DNA from: Dipetalonema caudispina
Lineage: Eukaryota > Nematoda > Chromadorea > Rhabditida > Onchocercidae
Direction: 5' to 3'
NCBI GenBank assembly: GCA_013365325.1
Contig: JABVXV010000223.1
Span: 43,478-107,477, forward strand
DNA length: 64,000 nt
A program made the position numbers and the translations under genes. The notes under the pieces are model-generated. The model did not search any database. It was not told the DNA's origin and saw only the letters and a list, made by a program, of their open reading frames with translations. How positions within the stretch are numbered: the stretch's first letter is position 1; the number at the start of each line of letters is the position of its first letter. Shown here piece after piece: positions 28,101 through 39,418 of the stretch.

Positions 28101-30640
28101 GCAAATGTATTATTTGGAAAAAAAAAAAAAGAAAAGATTTTAGGAGAAAGGAAAAGAAAATGAAATGGAAAATGAAATATTGACTTTAAAATGAACCATT
28201 TTTCAAATTTCTTTCTTTCTTCTCAATTTCAAAAATTTTATTACTGAGCTATTTTTTTTTCGTGACTTTTTGAAATTTCCATACCTTTGCATTGCTGATA
28301 TTAGGCTAAAAAATTGTGAATATCTTTCAATATGCTAACATTTTTGGTTTGTACTTTTTGAGGCTTCAAATAAATGACCTATAAGCTGATAGAATAGAGC
28401 AAATTAAAAATGATCTAAATAATCGATAATCCTATAAAGGATAGTTTTAAAGTAAAAACAGGTCAACAGATCAAACATTTGATAATATCATTTATTTCAT
28501 CTAGACAATGATTATCTGCCAATGCGCAAATTGTCCTATTAGCAGACAAAATTTTGATTGAATATTAGAAAAGTTTTGCTACATAAACTTTATAGATGTT
28601 CATCAGCAAATAATACTAAACTTCTTCATTAATTTCGAAAATTGATAAAACCAAATTTTTTATTTAACAAACAGAAGAAGAAGAAATGAAGAAAAAAATT
28701 AAAGAGAACTATTGATGTTCATTTATTTTATCATTAAGATATCGCTAAATATTTCATATGATACGATAGGTATGCTAATTTCCTTTGACACTTTCTTTCT
28801 TCTTTCTTTTAAAATTTTCTGTGGTTTTATAAAAATTAAGAAATTGTGAAGAAACGTGAGCAATTAGGAAACAATGAAAAGTGGAACAATTAAAAATTCT
28901 TCATTGATTTGATTGAATGTTGGAAATGAAAAAAAAAAAAAAAAAGATTCGATTGTCTTAATTAATTAATGATATTTCAAACTTATATTCGAATTTTCTT
29001 AAAATTTAAAAGGCAAATTAAAAAGATAAAATGTGAGATTGCTTTAAGTTTTATTTTTTCCTTTTTCGCTTGTTGCTGATTTCGAATTATGAGATCATTT
29101 CTAATATCATTTTTGGGAAAAGAAATGATTTCAATTTAACAAATTTTGAGTTCAATCTAGTTTACAATAATAGAAATTTCAAATTAATGAAAACTATTAC
29201 AATCGAATTAATAATTTGTAAAGGTTAGATGTCATCACATACATAACTGTATGAGTTATTTATTTATCTAAATGGTAAATTATTGACGAAATTTAGAGAG
29301 AATTAAACTGATAGAGAAAAAGGAAGGATTCATGAGTTCAATTAGGAAATTCCTGTAGGAAAATATGGCAATCAGAGGAAGGGAATAAAATGAAATTAAA
29401 ATTAATAGGATAAGGAGAAGAGGAGAAATTGAGAGAAATTTTGGAGTAAAAAGAAAACGATAAAGTATGAAATTATTACGAATCTAGCTGTTGCAATGGA
29501 ATGATGTCGATGATCAGTTGATGATTTGAAATCAGTGAGATAAATTTTGTGAAGTACCACAAACAATAATTCAATTTGAAATGGACATTTAGGTTTCGTG
29601 CTTCAAACCGATGTGCGAAAGATTAGATATAATCTAAAATTAGCCTAAATTCCACTACCATTTCAACGAATTCTTTCTCACGGATGAAAACCGAAATGAT
29701 AATTATATTTGCTTTCTTTTTCCCAATTTCTAATATTTCAACAATAAGCTTTCGAAATAAATATAAGCTATTTTTTAATGAAATGCTGATCTTTTGTAAA
29801 TTCAAAAAGTTGAGAGGAAAATTTTTAAATTGTCCTCAAAAGCTAAATAAATTTTATTGGTAGAAATAAAAAATTCAATAAATGTTAACGAATAAACTAC
29901 TTTGGTATATTTTTCTCATGGATCAATGATGATAATGAACAGATGTTCACACATTTACCTAAATCGTGTAATTAGTATCTTGTCAAATCTAAAACAGAAA
30001 ATGATGCGATTTTTTGTACAACTGTTTCATTTTCCTTCCTTTCTTTCATTACCATTGATTACTTAATTTAAGGTTGTATCAATTGGTCCAATGAGTTTAT
30101 TGATCGATGATTTGGTCATTCAATCAACCACATTTGGTCATTTAATCACATATGAAAAATGAAGCATATGCTCATATTCGTTGAATTAGTTCATCGGTAA
30201 AGTATGCTTAACTTATATTTTACTACCATCCATTGATCAGAATTATTCTCCAATTAAATTTCTTCTCAGTACTTCCTTTCAAGCATTGGAAAATAAAAAA
30301 AAAAAAAAAATTTAATTGCAAAATGATTCTTTCTTTTTTGCTGTTTTGTTTTTCTTTGCCTTATCCAATTGCGCATAACTAACAATTAATTATGCTATGC
30401 TGCTTCTAAGAAAATGACCACTCTGAAATTTGTCTGATTGGTCAGTCAATAATCATTTCAAAAGTTAGCCATTCTAAGCCATTAAAAAGAGGTTTCTTCA
30501 GAGTACAAAAAGTAATGTTCTTTAATTTGAAATTAACATGACATTTGAAAACTTTTGATGAAAATCAAAAAAAGAAGTTTTAAAAATTTAATGAGATGAT
30601 GTAAATTTTCATTTTCCTTCAAAGAAATTGCAATTTCATT
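25110..30640. other. Gene-poor AT-rich stretch
   Basis: I see only homopolymer runs, short low-complexity frames and AT-rich DNA, with no supported gene. Confidence 0.55.
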
Positions 30641-30667
30641 ACGAAATTTTTAGTTAAATACATACCT

Positions 30668-30890
30668 GATTAAAGATTATGGAAAGTGATCGTTTAATAT
30701 CATCTACCGCGATACACCTGGTTGATATTCTAATTATTCATTACCGATATAATTCCAAGTACCACAACGATAAATGTTGTGCTTGTAATATACCATGAGT
30801 AACCATAACCGGAGAATGATGATAAAATTCGAAAGCATTAATATCATCTTAATAGTAACGGTATGATCTTTTGATATTTTTTACGATTTA
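30668..30890 (-). other. Exon-like island, minus strand
   Basis: A patch of better composition in which two minus-strand reading possibilities overlap. One is a 37-codon frame beginning MILMLSNFIIILRLWLLM (hydrophobic, then YRCGTWNY) that follows an AAG. The other is a hydrophobic frame ending GYGYSWYITSTTFIVVVLG at a GTAATG donor. A separate stretch downstream reads CIAVDDIKRSLSIIFNQ between CCAG and a good CAG/GTATGT donor. The pieces do not join into one consistent model (the spacing is only about 27 bases), so I record it only as exon-like. Confidence 0.2.
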
Positions 30891-31102
30891 TTGTTGAAAT
30901 TTTGAGATGAGAGAGCTAATAAAAAGGAAGTATAATTTTTCAAGATTAAAAGGGCGAATACCGCTTAAGAAGGAAATTCAATCAACCAAACAATCATAAT
31001 TCCATAATTCATCAATATCACATGCGGCATATCTTTCCCATTTTTAAGGATTCACTAATCAGAATGCATTTTTACCGATAACTGTCAATTAAACAAATAC
31101 AA

Positions 31103-31103
<1 letters not shown>

Positions 31104-31140
<37 letters not shown>
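31104..31140. repeat. 37-base A homopolymer
   Basis: The longest uninterrupted A run in the window. Comparable T runs of about 30 bases occur at 22456-22485 and 36314-36343. Long homopolymers are error-prone to assemble, so the exact lengths may be wrong. Confidence 0.9.
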
Positions 31141-31142
<2 letters not shown>

Positions 31143-33509
31143 AAAATTCTTCACTTCTTTAAATTTAAGTCATAAAAATTGTTTAATGAACCTTACCATA
31201 TTGGCTCCACTCTACTTATGTACTATGAAATTAATCAATTCAGCTAGAATTCAAAAAAGAAAAAGAATTACTAAAAAAAAAAAGGGAACTTGTTGTCAGG
31301 ATTTAATTTAGTTGCAATTAAGAAATGTAAAAAATTGGTCGCTAAGTTAATTTTATGCATAAAATATTTGCTGAAAATTGTTTAAGTTTGAACAAAATTT
31401 TTAAGCTCAAAATTTCAAATTTCAAATTTATTAAATTTTGCAAGAAAGGTTGGCGGAAAGACGAAATTCTTTGAAGTTACCAGAAATAAGGGCAATAGTA
31501 AAAGTAGCAGTTTAATCAAGTGAAATTAATTTGCTTTTATAAGTGGCATGATTAATAGGATTAATTTGAACTTATCACGCGGATGAATGAATAACTTGAG
31601 TTTGATTCTAAATTTAAACTTTTCAAAAGCTTTCCAATGATTTCATTTGGAAAATTCAAAACTTAAAATTTAGTTTTCATTTAAACAATAAGCAAAATAT
31701 CAAACAAAAATTATATTTTTATTAACATAAAACATTTTGTAGTGGAATTAAAAGTGAAAAAAGTCTAATCTTTTTAGTAAATAAATAAAAAAAAAAAAAA
31801 ATAAGCAAACTGATAAATAAATTAAACAATTGCAAGATGGTTTGACGCAACAATAAATGACAGATCGAAAGGAGGGAAAAAGAAAATATTCGATCCGTCC
31901 GATCTGTTATCTCTAAATAGTGTCCCAATCAGAGCAGAAGAAGTCAATTATAATCATTAAAGTAATTTTCCTGGCGCCAATAAAAATGGTTAATATTGTA
32001 ATCGGTTTTTACTACCAACTACCACAATTTTTGTAATTGTTTCAATTTTTCAAAATTTAATTTTGAAATGGATAAATAGAATTTTTCGGAATTTTCCAAA
32101 TAAGGTATTTTTTTTTTTTTTAGCATTTCTTTTATTTAATTAATTTTTTACTCATAACTATTGTTATCAAATGATTTTGGATGGTAGAGGAAATATTGAT
32201 TAATGTATGAATTTATCAAAAAATATTTCCAACTATTACAGTTTTTAAAAGAAGTAACTAATTATCCGAAGATAAATATCTTGAAGAAAATATCATTCAT
32301 GGGAATATTAACATGTTATCAATAAGTTATCAACATTTGATTACTTCATATAAGTAAATTTTTTCTAAAAAAATTTTTTCGCATATAAAATTGCAAATTT
32401 AACACTTCAAACTTTTGTCATTTTACGTGAAAATTCCAATGATAAGAATTATCTTATCTGATCATATCTGAAGATCAAAGTTACTAATCAAAGAGTATTT
32501 GAGAAATTCAATCTTTCATCATCAAATCTGATGATTTCAGAGTACATAAATTATTTGAAATTTCTTAAGATTGTGTCATGTAATTTTTAGCACTTTTACA
32601 AAAAAAATTTTTCAAACATTTTTAAATTTTTCATTTCAAGGAAGAAAAAAACTTCATTAACAACTACTAATAGTGTTTTCATCTTTACATTTTTATAAGA
32701 GAGAAAGGAATGAATGTTGAAACCAAAAAAGGATGAAAAAATAGAAAATAACCAAAAAATTTGCATAATTTTTCAATTTTTCAATTTTTCAATCAATAAC
32801 AACAATCATTTCAATAATGGTAAATACAGTAAAATTTTTCTTTGTAAAATGAGATGACTTTTAATGTCAATGACATTACCGTATCCAAAAAGATTGAAGT
32901 GGTATATGAACAGATAATTATTGTAAAGATATGCAGAACTAACAAGTGAAACAACTATGGAAGTTAGGGACAATTTGTGATCATGAAGTGATGTTCACAA
33001 TCCCTCATCATAACGATCATGAGGTAAAAGAAGAAGGTCATTTAGATTGTAAAAAAGTTATTTCCTTCGTATGTGGGTTTATTGGGATATCAGGTGAAAT
33101 AATAGATTCACATTTATCACCGATCATAACATTGATAATAATGATGACGATGACATTTGCTAAGAGTAACAAAAACAGTAGAAGATAATAATAATGATAC
33201 TAGTAATAATAATAATAATCATGAGATTTTATGTATTGGTATAAGAACTTAGAGGTATATGAGGGAGAGAGAGAGAGAGAGAGGGAGAGAAGGAAGAGAA
33301 GAGAAAGAGATAACCGATAAAGTAAAGAGAAAGATGAGGAATGAGAAAAGAAGTTAAGGAGAAAAATTATATGATTGTTTCATGGATAGTTATCGGAAAA
33401 TTAAGTTGTAAAAGGATTTCTCTCGTCATTAACCTTTAACTTTATGCATCGATGCACAAACAAATTACCTTTAAAAAAGACCAACTACTGTGCATTTACC
33501 CAAGGAAGT

Positions 33510-33745
33510 TACCTGCCTGAAATTGATAAACAATAACTTTGCGGCTAATGAAAAAAAAAAAAAATGACATTATGATGATGGGACTTGTCAAATCTTAGAA
33601 TTTGTATTACGAATTCATCGTATAGTCTACCCATTAATGATACATTAGCAACAATTTCCGTTTCCGGAACCATTTTAGTTCCTCTTATGCAGGTACCGTT
33701 TACTTTTTTCATCAAACTTCGTGGTGCTGTACTTTTTTTTTTCAA
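33510..33745 (-). other. Exon-like island, minus strand
   Basis: A minus-strand frame of gene-like composition reads VNGTCIRGTKMVPETEIVAN then VSLMGRLYDEF up to a GTAATA donor at about 33619. About 80 bases further on, a pyrimidine-rich CATTAG acceptor opens a short stretch that ends at a CAG/GTAACT donor (about 33510) in compatible phase. The layout (short conserved-looking beta-strand segments, one cysteine) is faintly like the start of a TTR-like domain, but the match is too weak to claim. No start or stop exon was found. Confidence 0.22.
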
Positions 33746-35465
33746 CGTTTGAGTTCATGAATAAAAGAATTCAAAATTATGATCATAAATAAAAATCGGA
33801 ATTCCGAACACAAATGATGTCAACTGTGTGATCTTAAAAAGCGGAAAATAGTCTTTTAAGCATATTACTTCTATTCCTGAAATGCTATAAACTGAAGACG
33901 GAAAATCTAATAAAAAAATTTATGAATTTTATAAATCTTAAGAAATTTTTCGAATAAAATAAAAGATTTCTGCTCAAATTATTGATTCCAAATGAATAAA
34001 AAATAATTGGAAGGAAAAAAAAAGGAAATTAAAATTTGTACAATTCCTAAGTGTTGTTGAGATTCTTATTGATCAATCAAAATGCATAACAAATGAACTG
34101 CAGTAATTAAATAAATAAAAGAATTTTAATTAATTTAAGTGAGCAAAAGTAGAAATGGTGAGCAAGTTTGGATGTAAACTTTGACAACAAGGTAAATTTT
34201 TTGGGTAATCGAGAATTGACAAAGGCTATTTATCGATTTCATCAATTTAAACCAGTTTTGTCTGTTATGGCAATGATATGGAGAAGGGTTCATTTTTTAA
34301 GTAACAATCAGATTTAACGAACAGCAACAAATTTTTCTTGTCAAATTCTTAATTACCATTGCAATAATGATACTTCGAAATGAGCTAATATTCAAATGTC
34401 GAATATCAGTAGCATTTGTCAAATTTTATTATTTCATTATCTAAACAATAATTTTTTTCCGAAAATCAAAACAAATAATAATACAAATAGTATTTGGTAA
34501 CTTTTCATTGTTTAGGAATTTAAAATTTATTAAATTGCTCATTTAATTTATAACTTATTGACATGAAAAGAAATTTTTAGAAAGATGTAGAAAAATTTCT
34601 GGAATTGAGTAACTAAGCAGTATCGATTAAAAGTTTGACATAATAAAATCTCTTGATTGATAAGTCATAATTATAAAGTCATTTATGCAAAAAGAAAAAA
34701 CAGAAAGGAAGAGAGAGAAAAAAAGCGATAATCAAATACTAAATCATTGACAGTTTACGATTGTGCTATACTACGATGATAAAAAGTATCTAAGCTATTA
34801 AATTCATATCGTTATGATTTTATTTACTAAAACTGAATTTGAATGTGACAAATTGGCCATACACTAAAATATCATGGGAATGTGATAAGGCAAAGTGATA
34901 AATCGTGAAATACATTTAGCAAGAAATTTTCATCATCCGAAATTCTATCAAAAAAAAATTTGTGTAAAAATTCAACAATGAACAATTGCATGAAAAATTT
35001 TCATCGAAAGTATTAATTTAATATCCATGAATTTCAAATTTGAAAAATTTCAACATTGTTTGATACAACGGTAATTAAAAAGATGGTAAAAAGTTGATGC
35101 GAATGCAATATTTGGTTTATTTTCAGAATGAAATTAAAAATTTTTTGCAGTTTCAAATAAACCAATTTTGAACTAAAATTAGGAAATCACTCAAATTCTT
35201 ACTCTGTAATACTTTCACATTAATTTTGTTATCTCATTGTCTCAATTTCTGATTTCCGCTTATTCCTGCACTTTTACAAATGAGCTCGGATAGTTACTGG
35301 GAAAGTAGGAACAATTTACGCGAAAATCCAACAAATGTTGTAGTTTCTTTAATTTCTACGATGTTTTTCAATTTTATTTTTCCATTTCATTCATTAAATT
35401 TAAGTCTTAAGTTTAACTTTTAGTTGCTTTTTGCTATTCTAGTGTTTGTCGTAACTGCACCACTT

Positions 35466-35601
35466 ATCGTAACTAATCATAACTATTCATTAAGCGTTTA
35501 CTGCAATTATTACACTTATCGTAACCACTTTTCGAATGTTTACTGTACCTATCGTAACCAATCATGACTACTCATCGAATACCTATTGCAATTACTTTAT
35601 T
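35466..35601. repeat. Diverged ~52-bp tandem repeat
   Basis: Copies beginning ATCGTAAC at 35466 (52 bp), 35518 (33 bp, internally deleted) and 35551 (51 bp). Shared blocks are ATCGTAACYAATCATRACTA, then TCATYRARYR and TATTGCAATTA-like words. Copies are much more diverged than those of the 42-bp and 28-bp arrays, so this is an older array. Confidence 0.7.
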
Positions 35602-35937
35602 GATCATAATAACTACATTTATCGACTCAAAGTAATTCTAGCAGCATTAATTGCAGTAAGTTGCAAATTCACATTTAATTACATATTTGAGATTTGGAGG
35701 AAAACTGACCAGCATAATTGCCAAAATATCCCATATAATAAAAAATTCAAATTTGATAATAAATGGATAAGTTGCAAAAAAAATAACAAATTCAAATTTG
35801 ATAATAAATGGAGAAGTGGCAGCAAAGCGAATAATAAAATATTAGAAATGAAAGAATTAATTTTGATTAATTCCAAAAATTTAATATTTTGTTCATTTTT
35901 TTCACGTAAACAATTTGTTCCATCCAAAATATATTAG
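35536..35937 (+). CDS. Candidate 133-codon ORF with in-frame 15-residue duplication
   Basis: The longest non-homopolymeric open frame in the left 39 kb. Residues about 70-99 contain two copies of KFKFDNKW at a spacing of 15 codons: the DNA block AAATTCAAATTTGATAATAAATGGA occurs at 35743-35767 and 35788-35812, so the duplication kept the frame. A good GTAAGT donor sits within the frame after ...VILAALIA (about 35656), so a spliced model is also possible. The first codons lie in the diverged tandem repeat, which argues against a real start there. I recognise no family. A chance frame over duplicated AT-rich DNA remains likely. Confidence 0.25.
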   Translation: MFTVPIVTNHDYSSNTYCNYFIDHNNYIYRLKVILAALIAVSCKFTFNYIFEIWRKTDQHNCQNIPYNKKFKFDNKWISCKKNNKFKFDNKWRSGSKANNKILEMKELILINSKNLIFCSFFSRKQFVPSKIY

Positions 35938-36149
35938 TTTTATCATTAATTTTTTTGAAGTTTTAGAAAACGTAGAAAATTACAATTTTATATATTCAAC
36001 GTCAAATTGCTTTTATTAATCGTATTTTTTCAAACGTACTGTCATGAATTCTTATCATATTACATTTCAAACGATACGTTTTATCTGACAGGATACAATT
36101 AAACAAAGAATAAAAGTATAGAAATTATATCTTACAATAAAATACTCAC

Positions 36150-36263
36150 AGAAGTTGCTACACAATAGAAACACTTCATATCGGTACTTCGTTTAACATT
36201 TCCGTCTCCATCTGTTTCCTTTATGGCGATATTTTCACCGGTGGTAGATGATACCAGACGATA
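36150..36263 (-). other. Candidate exon with a Ly6-like start
   Basis: The minus-strand frame is open for about 38 codons and ends at a good GTGAGT donor (exon edge 36150). It reads VSSTTGENIAIKETDGDG, then NVKRSTDMKCFYCVATS. A KCFYC-type motif soon after a processed N-terminus is how many three-finger (Ly6/uPAR) domains begin (established for that family), and the acidic KETDGDG stretch is gene-like. Against it, no pyrimidine-rich acceptor precedes the frame and I could not find the following cysteine-rich exons in phase. Tentative. Confidence 0.28.
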
Positions 36264-36312
36264 TCATAAACTATTTTTTTTTTTTTGAATAGAGTGATAT
36301 ATGATGACTTTT

Positions 36313-36343
<31 letters not shown>

Positions 36344-37590
36344 CGGTATTTCTTTCATTTGAAAGATATCGCATCGATCATCGCTCAATTATTGTCACAA
36401 TCAGTTTGTTGAGGAGTGAGGACAGTGAGAAGTGACCTTTTGATTACCATAACCTTCAAATGTTTTTATGAATGAATAAATTATTTCATTGATAAAACTG
36501 TCTAATTATTGTTAAAATTTGCTTCAGTTTTGATCAGTCAATAAGCCAGCCATATTGTTCCGTCAGTTTTTCCTAAACTTCCGGAAAATTGAAGCAGAAC
36601 TGTACCTTACGGTGTAAATCATTTATTACAACCAATACACAGCAATGTAAGAAGCTCGCGTTCTGATTGCTAAATCTAATTATATTGATAGTTAATTGGC
36701 AAATTGATCACATTAACTTTACATTAAAGTAAACATCAAAGTGATTTTCGACAAATTTTTATTATTGTAAAACTGAAAATTTTCACTATTAAACTGAATT
36801 TTCGAAAGTTATTTTAAGTTTTGAAATGAAGAAAGTAGAAAGTAAAATACCATCATACATGTACCCATTGTTGATTCGAATCATTTATTTGAATTTAAGT
36901 AACCGTTCATCTATGAAAAATTTTTCCGGATAAGAACATGGAAAATTGCATTACAAATTAATTCGGAATTTTTTTTTATATGTAAATTTCTGAAATTTTT
37001 TGACTCATATTTTTATTAAACGAAATTTCTTCCTCACCTCCTACGAAATGTCATTTTATCAACAACAATTGACATTTGGCTTGAAGTTTGGTTCACGAAG
37101 TAAAGGCTCGGCAATCAACAGATAGATGATACATTCGTCCTACTATCATATACTATTCTATTTTCTCGACAATTTTTCCGGAAACCTGAATACCGGTCCC
37201 TTATATTTGTAACATAAGATTATCATAGTCGATAATTGATACATACTTCCAGTGTATTTCTATTACATGAGATCATCCTTTGCTAGGGTATCTTTGAATA
37301 TTTAAATCTACCATACAATCAAAATTATCCTATCGTTGTAATCTCCTTATGTAACCAAAATTTATTCTCATCTATAAGTGGTTTTCTTTATCAGTGTATC
37401 ATCGTTTAGCTTTATTGCGAGTTGCCATTTTGCAATAAATAATCATAAAAGTTCACAAAATCAAGTGATAATTGGAAATTTCGATAAGTCAAACAGTATA
37501 TAATGTCAAGTTGATAAGTAAGAAACAAAGGATTCTCCATGATGCTGCACCTTTTTATTCAGCATTAATCAAATTTCCAATCCTGAATTC

Positions 37591-37818
37591 CTATAATCCC
37601 TTGCGTCGGAAATTTGTTCTGAATTTTTTATCTGAGCTATCAGTTACCTTCAAATTCCAATGCATTTCCAAATAAACAAAAAAAAATGAATGGTAATGAA
37701 AAATCGGATATGACCGATCTTGATGATGATTGATGATCGCGGTTAATAAGACCTCACAATAACCAATCACCCTGACTTGCTGTCTCCCGCAACAGATGTA
37801 TTTCGCCATATGCTTCAT
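37591..37818 (-). CDS. Candidate small ORF, minus strand
   Basis: A 75-codon frame starts MKHMAKYICCGRQQ, passes through a moderately hydrophobic VRVIGYCEVLLTAI segment and ends FRTNFRRKGL. Local composition is gene-like, but the opposite strand also has a 67-codon frame (37472-37675) that overlaps it, which shows that chance frames are common here. Possible internal donors (AGG/GTGATT and AAG/GTAACT) would allow a spliced gene. Unrecognised. Confidence 0.2.
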   Translation of the reverse strand: MKHMAKYICCGRQQVRVIGYCEVLLTAIINHHQDRSYPIFHYHSFFFVYLEMHWNLKVTDSSDKKFRTNFRRKGL

Positions 37819-38041
37819 GACAATTCAATGTCATCCTTATCATTTGAAAAAAAAAAAACACCGCTTCCTAGAAATATGCGGGGATCTAGCTATGATCACA
37901 TGGCTTTCATTTAAAATCTTTAAAAAGTACTAATAAAACATTTGTTCAAACTTCTTTGATGTTAAAATGAAAGGAATGCGCATTCCGAACTTCACTTTTC
38001 TCTGCAAATTTTTAATCAGAAAAAATCGAATATTTTTCAAT

Positions 38042-38302
38042 CTACCCAAAACATAATTTCTTTCCTTCTTGTAGTGTGACAAGTTCGAAAACAGCAGCAG
38101 CGGTTAATACATTGCAAAAGAAGACTGAAATATAACCTGATTTGTGTAAATTGAGAAAAAAAAAAAAAAACTGAAGTAAATTTAGACATAAACACAAAAG
38201 CATTTTACCGATAACAATGAAACAGTCAAGAGATTGATGATAAAGGTAAGAAATTTTCGAGGCATTTGTTTTCTGGAAAAAAATAATTAAAATCACATAC
38301 AC
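38042..38302 (-). CDS. Candidate small membrane protein downstream of ddx-19
   Basis: The frame is open for 86 codons. Splice signals inside it (acceptor TTTTCCAG at 38273, donor ATCG/GTAAAA at 38209, acceptor AAATCAG at 38137) define a 72-base intron whose removal keeps the phase, joining LYHQSLDCFIVIG to YISVFFCNVLTAAAVFEL. The product would have one or two hydrophobic segments and the tail TLQEGKKLCFG. Another frame of the first exon gives a signal-peptide-like MPRKFLTFIINLLTVSLLS. It lies on the same strand as the helicase gene, about 1.1 kb beyond its stop, so an operon partner is possible. I do not recognise the family. Confidence 0.3.
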   Translation of the reverse strand: MYVILIIFFQKTNASKISYLYHQSLDCFIVIGKMLLCLCLNLLQFFFFFLNLHKSGYISVFFCNVLTAAAVFELVTLQEGKKLCFG

Positions 38303-38679
38303 ACATACACTAACAATGAATAATGAAAATCCAAGTTAAAAAATAAAAGTAAAAGACGAGTAAAGTGAAATTTGAAAAACTTCCAAATTTGCAATTTCTA
38401 AATTCTTTACTAGCACAAATCTGATAAAGATAAAAGTTATGGGATAGCTCCGAACTTTTTCGGTAATTCTTCAAAGCTTTTGCTAAACCGTTTACGATGT
38501 GATAAATAATTGTATTTCTTCAGTTAAATCATACCATCAAAGAAAGGAACTGTAAGCAGTTAATTGGGTAAGTGCACAAAATATTCATAGAGAATCTAGC
38601 AAGAAAACATTGCCACTTGCTAAATAGTTTTAAAAAAAGTGAGCGAACTGAATCATCAAAGAAATTAAGCCCAATAATT

Positions 38680-39088
38680 TTATGGCTCGCATGATGAATC
38701 ACTTTTAACCGAATCATACCACTTTCTCAACTCATATGTAATAATTTCGCCTTTAGACTATTAATGCTGGCTGGTTTTTAGATGGCAATTATGTAAATGG
38801 ATGGGTAAATTAATGAAATAGTCGCAATAAACCTCGAGAAAAACAGCAAAAGTCGTATAAACCAATGAAAGAGGCAAAACAATCAAAATAAAAAACAAAG
38901 AAAAAGTTGCATGAATTCAATAGACACATAAGGAATGCTGTTTCATTAGTAGATGGAATAAAATTAAGTGCTGAAAGTTGACAAATATCATGAGTTGAAA
39001 TTTGCATCTTCACATTAAGACCATCAATACCCTCGTAAAAGGCTTCCTCTTCTATATCACAGAAGATCGACAACTTGAAATTTGGCAT
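38680..39088 (-). CDS. Candidate small gene immediately downstream of ddx-19
   Basis: An ATG at 39088 lies 15 bases after a TTTTAG acceptor, about 330 bases past the helicase stop, as expected for a trans-spliced downstream operon gene. The first part reads MPNFKLSIFCDIEEEAFYE. A 60-base intron with a TTTCAG acceptor (38971-39030) can be removed in phase, giving ALNFIPSTNETAFLMCLLN. After a donor at about 38863 a final exon (38680-38750) reads EIITYELRKWYDSVKSDSS and ends CEP-stop, about 78 residues in total. Unspliced, the first frame would be 92 codons. The final exon is the most gene-like part. The internal structure is uncertain and no family is recognised. Confidence 0.33.
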
Positions 39089-39418
39089 GCCGCCAAAAAG
39101 TTTCTAAAACTTAAAATAAATTTCACTTGAAATTGCCGAAATTTTGTTCAACAAAACAGCAGAAAATTTGGTTCACAACTTTTTTCCTTATTTGATTAAA
39201 AAACCACAAAATATTCAAATTTTCTACGATGTTCCTGTACAATTAAAACTTTCTCTCTCCCTTTTTTCATATCGAGAACAATGATAAAATTAACTTCCAC
39301 ACAAAAACAAATCCAAAAACAGAATGTGACTTGTAGACATGATGAAGTGACTAACTATGCATAAAAATACGGTACCTAAAACTGCATCTCGGTAATTTTA
39401 ATCTAAAAATGGACCCAC

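Noticed and set aside
37060..37190. Minus-strand stretch reading FRKNCRENRIVYDSRTNVSSIC before a stop
   Set aside because: It looked like a cysteine-rich terminal exon after a TTCAG acceptor, but no upstream exon in phase was found and the opposite order relative to the KCFYC exon prevents joining them.
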